Below, piece by piece: positions 49,867 to 61,497 of a stretch of DNA of 64,000 nt. The stretch lies in the NCBI RefSeq assembly GCF_004011175.1, contig NZ_RQXX01000001.1, positions 558,001-622,000 of the forward strand, written 5' to 3'. Numbering within the stretch: position 1 is the stretch's first letter; every line of letters begins with the position of its first letter. Source of the stretch: Mesobaculum littorinae (GTDB taxonomy: Bacteria > Pseudomonadota > Alphaproteobacteria > Rhodobacterales > Rhodobacteraceae). A program made the translations under genes and the position numbers. The notes under the pieces were generated by a model that worked only from the letters and a program-made list of their open reading frames with translations, was not told the origin of the DNA and made no database searches.

Positions 49867-49941
49867 GGTGATGGCGGTGGCGCCATTGAATGCGCCGCCG
49901 CCCTCGCATCACCCCGCGGAGGGCGACGCGCTCGCCCTCCG
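49867..49941 (+). promoter_or_regulatory. Two stable stem-loops between aglE and aglF
   Basis: A long stem (49867-49913, GGTGATG pairing with CATCACC and an inner GCGG-rich segment) is followed by a perfect 10-bp stem CGGAGGGCGA/TCGCCCTCCG at 49917-49941. Placed after a receptor gene and before permease genes, such stems usually raise receptor mRNA relative to permease mRNA. Confidence 0.65.
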
Positions 49942-49970
49942 GCTGGTCCTGACAGGGAAGGATACCGGAG

Positions 49971-50948
49971 ATGAACCCGCTGCTTCAGGGCGCCGCGACG
50001 ATTCTGATCGGCGTCGGGCTCTGCATCGCCTACTTCTACTTCTCGAACCTAATTCTGGATAAGGTGATCTTTCCGGCCCGCGGCAAAAATCCCGGCCGGA
50101 ACATCAATCGCGCCAATGCGGTGCGTCCGTGGCTCTTCATGGGGCCCGCGATCTTTGCGCTGGGGCTCTACCTTGCCTACCCGGTCGTCGGGTCGTTCAT
50201 CCGGTCGCTTTACAACCGGTCCGGCGACCAGTTCATCGGGTTCGGCAACTACACCAACCTGTTCGCGTCGCAGGGCTTTCAGACGGCGTTCTTCAACAAC
50301 GTGCTCTGGATCATCTTCGTGCCCGCCGCCTCGACCTTCATCGGGTTGGTCGCGGCACAGCTGACCGACCGGTTGCGCTGGGGATCGGTCGCCAAGTCGC
50401 TGATCTTCATGCCGATGGCGATCAGCTTCGTCGGCGCTTCGCTGATCTGGAAATTCGTCTACGCCAATGATCCCGACATCGGCATCATCAACGCGGTGCG
50501 CGACAGCTTCGGACTGGCGCCGGTCGACGTCCTTCAGATCCCGTTCTGGAACAACTTCTTCCTGATGGTCATCCTGGTCTGGATCCAGACCGGCTTTGCC
50601 ATGGTGATCCTCTCCGCGGCGCTGCGTGGCATCCCCGAAGAGACCATCGAGGCGGCGATCATCGACGGGGCGGGCCCGTTCCAGCTGTTCTTCAGGATCA
50701 TGGTGCCGCAGATCATGGGCACGATCGTGGTGGTCTGGACGACGATCACAGTGCTCGTGCTCAAGGTTTTCGATATCGTCTATACCATGACGGGGGGGAA
50801 CTTCGGCACTGATATCCTGCCCAGTTACATGATGACCTTCATGTTCCGCGACGACGGGCGCGCCACGGCGGTCGCCTTCGTCATCATGGTCGTGGTGCTG
50901 CCGGTGATGTGGTGGAACATCCGGCAGGCCCGCAAGGAAATGCGGTAG
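49971..50948 (+). CDS. aglF: Alpha-glucoside ABC transporter permease AglF
   Basis: The 325-residue inner-membrane permease (MalF-like) has an N-terminal helix (AATILIGVGLCIAYFYF), a linker, then about six helices starting PWLFMGPAIFALGLYLAYPVVGSFIRSLY. The EAA loop that contacts the ATPase is seen as GIPEETIEAAIIDGAGPFQLFFRIMVPQIM. It is followed 11 bases later by aglG. The large periplasmic loop of E. coli MalF is missing, as expected for AglF. Confidence 0.93.
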   Translation: MNPLLQGAATILIGVGLCIAYFYFSNLILDKVIFPARGKNPGRNINRANAVRPWLFMGPAIFALGLYLAYPVVGSFIRSLYNRSGDQFIGFGNYTNLFASQGFQTAFFNNVLWIIFVPAASTFIGLVAAQLTDRLRWGSVAKSLIFMPMAISFVGASLIWKFVYANDPDIGIINAVRDSFGLAPVDVLQIPFWNNFFLMVILVWIQTGFAMVILSAALRGIPEETIEAAIIDGAGPFQLFFRIMVPQIMGTIVVVWTTITVLVLKVFDIVYTMTGGNFGTDILPSYMMTFMFRDDGRATAVAFVIMVVVLPVMWWNIRQARKEMR

Positions 50949-50959
50949 GGGGCACGGAC

Positions 50960-52111
50960 ATGGATAATATCGTCGGCAAGAAATCCGGGCTCACATGGGC
51001 GGTCAACATCACCGTCCTTCTGCTCGTCATCCTTTGGCTTATCCCTACCGTGGGACTGCTGGTCTCATCCTTCCGCGACCGCGACCAGATCTCGGAATCG
51101 GGATGGTGGCGGGCGCCGTTCCCGGTCGAGCTGACCGCGCGCGGACGCACCTCGGCCGAGGCTGCGGCGGATGGCGATGTCTTTGTCGTTACAGGCAACA
51201 TCTACGATGACCCCGAGGCACAGAGCTTCTTTCCCTCGGGTGGTGGCGACGTCGTGGCGTTCGGGACCCGGGGCGTGAACCCGACGGAGTTCGAGGCCGG
51301 TGCGACGGCCGATCTGGGCGACGGCGAAAGCCTGACCGTCAACGGCGACGGCACCTATCGCTGGGTGACGCCCGAGGATCCGGGCGACCGCGGGCAGCGG
51401 GTCTATTTCGCGGCGGAAAGCCCGCCGCAATTCACCACGGCGAACTACGAGCAGGTGCTGACGGCGGACAACATGGACCGGGCGTTCATCAACACCCTGA
51501 CCGTGTCGATCCCCGCCACGGTCATCCCGATCCTCATCGCAGCCTTTGCCGCCTATGCCCTGGCTTGGATGGAGTTTCCCGGACGGGGATTGTTGATCGC
51601 CGCGGTGGTCGGGCTGCTGGTGGTGCCTTTGCAGATCGGCCTCGTGCCGCTGCTTCGGCTGCACCAGAACATCGGCATCGGGCAAAGCTTCCTCGGCATC
51701 TGGCTGGCGCATACCGGCTACGGGCTGCCCCTGGCCGTCTACCTGTTGCGCAACTACATGGTCGGACTGCCCAAGGACATCATTGAAAGCGCGCGCGTGG
51801 ACGGGGCGACCGATTTCCAGGTCTTCATGCGGATCATCCTGCCGCTCAGCTTTCCCGCGCTCGCGGCCTTTGCGATCTTCCAGTTTCTGTGGACCTGGAA
51901 CGACCTGCTGGTGGCCAAGGTGTTCCTGCCGTCCGATGACTATTCCAAGGTGATGACCGTGAAGATCGCCGACGACCTTTTGGGGTCGCGCGGGGGCGAC
52001 TGGGGGATCCTGGCCACCGCCGCCTTCGTCTCGATCGCGGTCCCGCTGGTTGTGTTCTTCGCGATGCAGAAATACCTCGTCCGGGGCCTCCTTGCGGGGT
52101 CGGTCAAGTAA
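50960..52111 (+). CDS. aglG: Alpha-glucoside ABC transporter permease AglG
   Basis: The 383-residue MalG-like permease has a first helix ([22 protein letters not shown]) and then a periplasmic beta-rich insertion (about 50-150, [29 protein letters not shown]...), after which the five-helix core begins. The EAA loop is [31 protein letters not shown]. The insertion appears to be normal for AglG, judged from its length in rhizobia as I recall. The start (ATG at 50960) avoids an upstream frame through the end of aglF. It is followed by aglA. Confidence 0.93.
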   Translation: MDNIVGKKSGLTWAVNITVLLLVILWLIPTVGLLVSSFRDRDQISESGWWRAPFPVELTARGRTSAEAAADGDVFVVTGNIYDDPEAQSFFPSGGGDVVAFGTRGVNPTEFEAGATADLGDGESLTVNGDGTYRWVTPEDPGDRGQRVYFAAESPPQFTTANYEQVLTADNMDRAFINTLTVSIPATVIPILIAAFAAYALAWMEFPGRGLLIAAVVGLLVVPLQIGLVPLLRLHQNIGIGQSFLGIWLAHTGYGLPLAVYLLRNYMVGLPKDIIESARVDGATDFQVFMRIILPLSFPALAAFAIFQFLWTWNDLLVAKVFLPSDDYSKVMTVKIADDLLGSRGGDWGILATAAFVSIAVPLVVFFAMQKYLVRGLLAGSVK

Positions 52112-52127
52112 TATCGGGCAGGGCAGA

Positions 52128-53801
52128 ATGACGGCACAGTCGCGAGAAGAGCAGAAAGTCACGCTGACGGTCGATGGCGACTGGTGGCGCGGCGCGGTGA
52201 TCTACCAGATCTATCCGCGCAGCTTTCAGGATTCGAACGGGGACGGCATCGGCGATCTGGCGGGCATCATCCACCGTCTGCCGCATGTCGCCAAGCTGGG
52301 TGTCGACGCGATCTGGATTTCGCCCTTCTTCCGTTCACCGATGCTGGATTACGGCTATGACGTCTCGGATTATCGCGATGTCGATCCTCTGTTCGGAAGC
52401 CTTGGCGATTTCGATGCGCTTATCCAACGCGCCCACGAACTGGGGGTGCGGGTCCTGATCGACCTCGTCATCAGCCACACCAGTGAACAGCACGCCTGGT
52501 TCAAGGAAAGCCGCAAGAGCCGCGACAACGCCAAGTCGGACTGGTACGTCTGGGCCGAGGCCAAGCCCGACGGCTCTCCGCCCAACAACTGGCTGTCGAT
52601 CTTCGGCGGCTCGGCGTGGGAGTGGGACGGCGAGCGGATGCAGTACTACATGCACAACTTCCTGTCCGAGCAGCCAGACCTCAACTTCCACAACATGGCC
52701 GTTCAGGACGAGCTTCTGGACATCGCGCGGTACTGGCTGGATCGCGGGGTCGACGGCTTCCGCCTCGACGTCGTGAACTTCTATTTCCATGACGAGCTGT
52801 TGCGCGACAACCCGCCGCTGGCGCCCGAGCATCGCAACGATAACACGGCACCCTCGGTGAACCCTTATAACTTTCAGGACCACCTCTACGACAAGACACA
52901 GCCCGAAAACCTTGCCTTCCTCCGGCGTCTGCGGGCGGTGATGGAGGAGTATCCCGCTATCACCAGCGTGGGCGAGGTGGGCGAAAGTCAGCGCGGCATG
53001 GAAACCCAGCGTGATTACACCGCGGGCGACGACCTGCTGCACATGGCCTATGACTTCGATTTCCTCGCCTCGGCCTATCCCTCGGGCAGCCGGATCCAGC
53101 ACGTGCTGGAACGCTTCGACAGGATCGTCACCGAAGGCTGGGCCTGCTGGGCGTTTTCCAACCACGACGTGGTGCGCCATGCCTCGCGCTGGAACCTGGG
53201 CGAAGAGGCCCGGCGTCTCTACGCGGGGGTGCTGCTGTGCCTCAAGGGCACCGTGTGCCTCTACCAGGGCGAGGAGTTAGGCCTGACCGAAGCCTATGTC
53301 GCCTACGAGGATCTGCAGGATCCCTATGGCAAGCGGTTCTGGCCCAAGTTCAAGGGCCGCGACGGCTGCCGCACGCCGATGCCTTGGGAAAAGGGCTCGG
53401 TAAACGGCGGATTTTCGGATGCCAAGCCCTGGCTGCCCGTCGCTGTCGAACATCTCGACCGGGCGGTGGGCGTGCAGGAGGGGGCAGACGGGTCCACGCT
53501 GGCCTTTTACCGCGACATGATCGCCTTTCGGCGCACCCACCCGGCCTTGGTCAAGGGCGACATCACGGTGGTCGAGGCCAATGACCAGATGATCAGCCTG
53601 ATCCGCGACGACGGGACGGAACAGGTCTTCGTCACCTTCAACCTGACCAACCAGGCGATCGCGGTCCGCCTGCCGGACGAGGGACACTGGCAGCAGGATA
53701 CCGCCGCGCCATTTGTCACCAACAAGACCGCGCACGAAATCCAATTGCCGCCCTGGCAGGCCTATTTTGCAGTGGCCCAGCCAGACGAGGCGGCCGCATA
53801 A
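52128..53801 (+). CDS. aglA: Alpha-glucosidase (GH13)
   Basis: Cytoplasmic hydrolase splitting imported alpha-glucosides to glucose. The 557 residues begin [29 protein letters not shown], typical of oligo-1,6- and alpha-glucosidases. Catalytic residues seen: nucleophile Asp214 in [10 protein letters not shown], acid Glu283 in SVGEVGES, and Asp347 in FSNHDVVRH. The ATG at 52128 was chosen for the family N-terminus; the earlier ATG in frame lies within aglG. It sits between permease and ATPase genes, as in the rhizobial agl operon. Confidence 0.94.
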   Translation: MTAQSREEQKVTLTVDGDWWRGAVIYQIYPRSFQDSNGDGIGDLAGIIHRLPHVAKLGVDAIWISPFFRSPMLDYGYDVSDYRDVDPLFGSLGDFDALIQRAHELGVRVLIDLVISHTSEQHAWFKESRKSRDNAKSDWYVWAEAKPDGSPPNNWLSIFGGSAWEWDGERMQYYMHNFLSEQPDLNFHNMAVQDELLDIARYWLDRGVDGFRLDVVNFYFHDELLRDNPPLAPEHRNDNTAPSVNPYNFQDHLYDKTQPENLAFLRRLRAVMEEYPAITSVGEVGESQRGMETQRDYTAGDDLLHMAYDFDFLASAYPSGSRIQHVLERFDRIVTEGWACWAFSNHDVVRHASRWNLGEEARRLYAGVLLCLKGTVCLYQGEELGLTEAYVAYEDLQDPYGKRFWPKFKGRDGCRTPMPWEKGSVNGGFSDAKPWLPVAVEHLDRAVGVQEGADGSTLAFYRDMIAFRRTHPALVKGDITVVEANDQMISLIRDDGTEQVFVTFNLTNQAIAVRLPDEGHWQQDTAAPFVTNKTAHEIQLPPWQAYFAVAQPDEAAA

Positions 53802-53825
53802 GACCCGGAACGAGGGGGAGGGATC

Positions 53826-56475
<2,650 letters not shown>

Positions 56476-56476
<1 letters not shown>

Positions 56477-57636
56477 TGACCCCGGGTGCGCGCATCGCCG
56501 CGGCGATCGAGATCCTCGATGCCTGGCTGGCCGGAGAGCCGGCGGAAAAGGTGTTGACGACCTGGGGGCGACGCAATCGCTTCGCCGGGTCGAAGGATCG
56601 CGCCGCCATTCGGGATCATGTCTTCGATGCGATCCGCTGCAAACGCTCCTTCGCGGCGCTTGGCGGGGCGATGACGGGCCGTGGGCTCATGCTGGGCGCC
56701 TTGCGCGCGCAAGGAACGGATCCCTCGACGTTGTTCACCGGGACGGGCTACGCGCCCGAGCCACCCTTGGACACCGAGACGGGGCATGAGCCCGCCCGCG
56801 GCAGTGCCGAGGCGCTCGATTGTCCCGACTGGCTGTTCGACGATCTTTCGCGGTCGCTCGGGGCGGATTTCGCGGCGGTGATGGAGACGCTGCGCAGCCG
56901 CGCCCCTGTGTTCCTGAGGGTCAATACCCGCAAATCCGACGTCCACACGGCCATGCGCCGTCTGGCTGACGAGGGCGTAGATACCCGGTCGGGCCCATTG
57001 TCATCCACGGCAGTGGAGGTCGTTTCCGGCGCGCGACGGATCGCCGCCAGCCGCGCCTATGCGGATGGCCTTATCGAGCTGCAGGATGCCGCAAGCCAGG
57101 CGTTGGCGGATCGCCTGGCTATCGCTCCGGGCGCAAGGGTTCTGGACTACTGCGCCGGTGGCGGCGGCAAGAGTCTGTCGATGGCAGCCCGCGTCGATGC
57201 CGATTTCACCGCCCACGACATCTCGCCAGCCCGCATGCGCGACTTGCCCGAGCGCGCGCGAAGGGCAGGGGTCGAGATAGCGGTCACGACCGCCCTTGCG
57301 GAGGAGGACAGATTCGACGTCGTCCTCGTGGATGCGCCGTGTTCGGGAAGCGGCGCGTGGCGGCGATCCCCTGCCGGAAAATGGTCGCTGAATTCAGATG
57401 GTTTGCAAGGCGTGATGCAGGCGCAGGACGAGGTGCTTCGTCAGGCATCGCGCCATGTCGCTTCGGGTGGGGTACTCGCTTACGCGACGTGTTCGCTGCT
57501 GGATCTCGAAAACGGACAGCGGATCAAGGACTTCCTTGCAGAAGCTCAAGGCTGGACCACCGAGGATGCGGGCTCCTGGACGCCCCTGGACGGCGGGGAT
57601 GGTTTTTATCTGTGCATACTGCGCCGTGAGGGTTAA
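56476..57636 (+). CDS. RsmB/NOP family rRNA cytosine methyltransferase
   Basis: SAM-dependent m5C methyltransferase acting on RNA, probably 16S rRNA. The 386 residues comprise an N-terminal accessory domain (about 1-150) and a Rossmann methyltransferase domain with the SAM motif LDYCAGGGGKSLSMAA. Both Cys of the two-Cys mechanism are present: Cys289 in VDAPCSGSG and Cys339 in YATCSLLDLEN. It is coupled to guaB by a one-base overlap. The exact target base is not inferable. The sequence is shorter and more divergent than E. coli RsmB, so the symbol is withheld. Confidence 0.9.
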
Positions 57637-57681
57637 CCTTCTTGCGGGCGATTATCCCTCGGCACCGATGGATTTGCGTCG

Positions 57682-57696
57682 TTAACGCGGCATTTA
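57682..57696 (+). promoter_or_regulatory. Candidate CtrA-type half-site pair upstream of cckA
   Basis: TTAA, seven bases, then TTTA: seven of eight bases match the alphaproteobacterial CtrA motif TTAA-N7-TTAA. It lies 25 bases before the annotated cckA GTG, within its likely promoter. CckA activates CtrA, so this would be feedback control. One mismatch makes it tentative. Confidence 0.35.
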
Positions 57697-57720
57697 CCAT
57701 CAATAGCTGACATCGTCCCA

Positions 57721-60051
57721 GTGAGTGTAGTGACGGGGACGATGGTGCAAGACAGTGCGGCGCAGAGCAAATCTAGATCGATTTTTCGTGACGCGGGAGC
57801 GAACGAAACAGTCGTGCTGCTGATCCTGGCGGGGGTCGTGACAGGTGCGGCCCTGTTGCTGCGACCGGCCGCACTGACGCCGACGCTCATCGGCGCCGGC
57901 GTGGGGCTTGCCCTGCTCGCGCTGTTGCGCCGCTGGCTTGCCATTCGGCGCTCAGGCGTATCTGGGCGCCTGATGCAGACCGTGACCGATCTGTTCGAAG
58001 CTGATCCGGCCACGATCTTCGTGACCGACGACGAGGGCCGCATCCTCCGTCAGAACCCCGCTGCACGCGGCCGGTTCGGCGATCGGGACGGTGCATCGCT
58101 GATCCGCGCGCTGTCGACGCTTTTCGCGTCCCCTTCTTCGATCATCTACCGTCTGCAGGAGAGGGCGAGCGCCTTCAACTACGCTGCCGAGGACGTTTCG
58201 CTGAAACGCGGGGTGGCGCGACTATCCACGCAACGTCTGGGGCACACCCTGTTTCTCTGGCGGCTGGAAGAGATCGGTCAGTCACTGCCGGCACAGGCCG
58301 CTCCGAATATAACGGTCCCGATGCTTGTCGCGGCCGAGGGGGACGCCGTCCTGGCGCAGAACGACGCGATGCGGGCCATGATCGGCGGCCGTGCGAGCGT
58401 GCTGGACGACGTGATCTCCGACCTGCCCCTGCGGCCCGGGCGGCTGCATCACCTGCGGCTGCGCCACGGCATCGGGCAGGGCGTGGTGGTCGAGAACGTG
58501 ACCGACGGCGGCGCGCGGGAGATCTTCGTCCTGCCCCGCGGTGAAGAAGTTGCCTCGCCCGTCGCGATCACCTTCGAGACGCTTCCCGTACCGATCCTCC
58601 GCCTCAACGCGATGGGCGAGGTGCGCGAAGCCAATCGGCTCGCGCGCGAGATTCTCGGCTTCGAAGAGGTCGTGGATCACCCCCTGTCGTCCTTCATCGA
58701 GGGGCTGGGGCGGCCGATCAGCGACTGGCTGGCCGAATCGCGCAGTGGCGGGTTCCACCGGTCCGAGGTCGTGCGCGCCAAGCGACCCGATGCCGAACTC
58801 TTCGTTCAGATCACGGTCGGACCGGTCGAAGGCGGCTCGACCGACGAAATCGTGGCCGTGCTGCATGACGCGACCGAGCTCAAGACGCTCGAAGCTCAGT
58901 TTGTGCAAAGCCAGAAGATGCAGGCGATCGGTCAGCTGGCCGGGGGTGTCGCGCACGACTTCAACAACCTGCTGACGGCGATCAGCGGACACTGCGATCT
59001 TCTTCGGTTGCGCCACGATGACGAACGCGATCCCGATTATTCCGACCTCGAACAGATCAACCAAAACGCCAACAGAGCGGCGAGTCTCGTCGGGCAGCTT
59101 CTGGCCTTCTCGCGGAAACAGAACCTTCAGCCGGAACTTCTGGATCTGCGCGATATTCTGGCCGATCTTACACACCTGCTCAACCGCCTGGTGGGCGAGC
59201 GCATCACGCTCAGCTTCGACCACGATCCGGGGCTGAAGCTGGTGCGCGCCGACCGCCGCCAGCTTGAGCAGGTCATCATGAATCTCGTGGTCAATGCGCG
59301 CGACGCGATGCCCGATGGCGGCGTGATCGAGATCGAGACCCGGGGAGAGATCCTCAAGGTCCCCATGGTGCGCGACCGGGTCGAGATCCCGGCCGGGACC
59401 TATGTGAAGGTCAGGGTCAAGGATTCGGGTACCGGCATCCCCGCCGACAAGCTGCCGAAGATTTTCGAGCCCTTCTACACGACCAAGAAGCAGGGCGAGG
59501 GGACAGGCCTGGGACTTTCGACCGCTTACGGCATCGTCAAGCAGACCGGCGGCTTCATCTTCGCCGACAGCGTGGTCGGTCACGGCACCATCTTCTCGTT
59601 CTACTTCCCCGCGCATGAACGCCCGCTTCCTGTCCGGCGCGATCCAACTCCGTCCGCGGCTGTCCCTACCCCTGCGCTATCCCGAGACGAGGGCGTGATC
59701 CTTCTCGTCGAAGACGAGGCGCCGGTGCGGGCCTTTGCGGGCCGGGCCTTGCGTATGCGGGGATATACAGTGATCGAGGCCGCCAGCGCGGAGGAGGCCC
59801 TGGATATCGTGGAGGACGTCGACCTTCATATCGATGTCTTCGTGACCGATATCATCATGCCCGGCCTCGATGGGCCGACATGGGTGCAGAAGGCAATTGC
59901 CGACCGGCCCGGCGCCAGAGTGGTTTTTGTTTCGGGCTATGCCGAAGAAAGCTTTGCGGACGACCAGGCGAGAATTCCCAACTCGGTCTTCCTGCCCAAG
60001 CCGTTCTCGCTGTCCCAGCTGACCGAGACGGTCCAGCGCCAGATGCGCTGA
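57721..60051 (+). CDS. cckA: Cell-cycle hybrid histidine kinase CckA
   Basis: Membrane hybrid kinase feeding the ChpT-CtrA phosphorelay. The 776 residues comprise two N-terminal helices (about 29-72), PAS-like regions (about 85-190 and 285-390), a HisKA domain with phospho-His412 in GGVAHDFNNLLTA, a HATPase with NLVVNARDAMPDG and GTGLGLSTAYGIV, and a C-terminal receiver (about 657-776) with phospho-acceptor Asp710 in VTDIIMPGLDG. The complete CckA layout is present. The start is uncertain: GTG at 57721, or ATG at 57742 (residue 8), which follows a GGGGA. It precedes recA, an order I recall from Rhodobacteraceae. Confidence 0.93.
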   Translation: MSVVTGTMVQDSAAQSKSRSIFRDAGANETVVLLILAGVVTGAALLLRPAALTPTLIGAGVGLALLALLRRWLAIRRSGVSGRLMQTVTDLFEADPATIFVTDDEGRILRQNPAARGRFGDRDGASLIRALSTLFASPSSIIYRLQERASAFNYAAEDVSLKRGVARLSTQRLGHTLFLWRLEEIGQSLPAQAAPNITVPMLVAAEGDAVLAQNDAMRAMIGGRASVLDDVISDLPLRPGRLHHLRLRHGIGQGVVVENVTDGGAREIFVLPRGEEVASPVAITFETLPVPILRLNAMGEVREANRLAREILGFEEVVDHPLSSFIEGLGRPISDWLAESRSGGFHRSEVVRAKRPDAELFVQITVGPVEGGSTDEIVAVLHDATELKTLEAQFVQSQKMQAIGQLAGGVAHDFNNLLTAISGHCDLLRLRHDDERDPDYSDLEQINQNANRAASLVGQLLAFSRKQNLQPELLDLRDILADLTHLLNRLVGERITLSFDHDPGLKLVRADRRQLEQVIMNLVVNARDAMPDGGVIEIETRGEILKVPMVRDRVEIPAGTYVKVRVKDSGTGIPADKLPKIFEPFYTTKKQGEGTGLGLSTAYGIVKQTGGFIFADSVVGHGTIFSFYFPAHERPLPVRRDPTPSAAVPTPALSRDEGVILLVEDEAPVRAFAGRALRMRGYTVIEAASAEEALDIVEDVDLHIDVFVTDIIMPGLDGPTWVQKAIADRPGARVVFVSGYAEESFADDQARIPNSVFLPKPFSLSQLTETVQRQMR

Positions 60052-60146
60052 GGCCGGCCGGCAGTAAGAGAAATTTAACCGTTTTCGTAGGAGGCTATTA
60101 ACTGACAGTTGTAATGTTCTTCTTTTTCCCCCATAACCCAGTTGCG

Positions 60147-60161
60147 GAACATGAGGCGAAC
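60147..60161. promoter_or_regulatory. LexA (SOS) box of recA
   Basis: GAAC, seven bases, GAAC: an exact match to the alphaproteobacterial LexA motif (GTTC-N7-GTTC on the other strand). It lies 53 bases before the recA start. It sits next to a possible -35 (TTGCGG at 60142), so bound LexA would block the promoter. Confidence 0.85.
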
Positions 60162-60214
60162 ATACGCAGTCATTGCCGCCCCGTTACGGGTATGAAATAA
60201 GGAGCGCGACACAC

Positions 60215-61288
<1,074 letters not shown>

Positions 61289-61297
61289 GCTCATGCT

Positions 61298-61322
61298 GGG
61301 GCCGGACCTAGGGTTCGGCCCC
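61298..61322 (+). terminator. Hairpin after recA
   Basis: GGGGCCG-G-ACC pairs with GGT-T-CGGCCCC around a three-base loop (11 bp with one G-T pair), nine bases after the recA stop. No T-run follows, so it may be a rho-aided or partial terminator. Confidence 0.55.
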
Positions 61323-61402
61323 TGTCGACGTCGTGCGCTACCTCTTTGGGGGGCGTCGTTTGCAGTCGCGTTCCTTCGAATTCCTATGGAAATTGCAGCG
61401 CA

Positions 61403-61450
61403 GTCCCCGCATCGGGCGGGACGGCATGGACAGAACCAGTGCAGGGTTCT
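61403..61450 (+). other. Two small hairpins in the alaS leader
   Basis: A bulged stem (GTCC-CGC with GCG-GGAC, about 61403-61422) and a perfect AGAACC/GGTTCT stem with a 7-base loop (61432-61450) lie 48-95 bases before alaS. They could be leader structures or part of a small RNA. No T-box features were recognised. Confidence 0.3.
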
Positions 61451-61497
61451 AAAGGGTCATGACGCGCCGAACGCCCTAGAAGGACCTGCCGCACACC

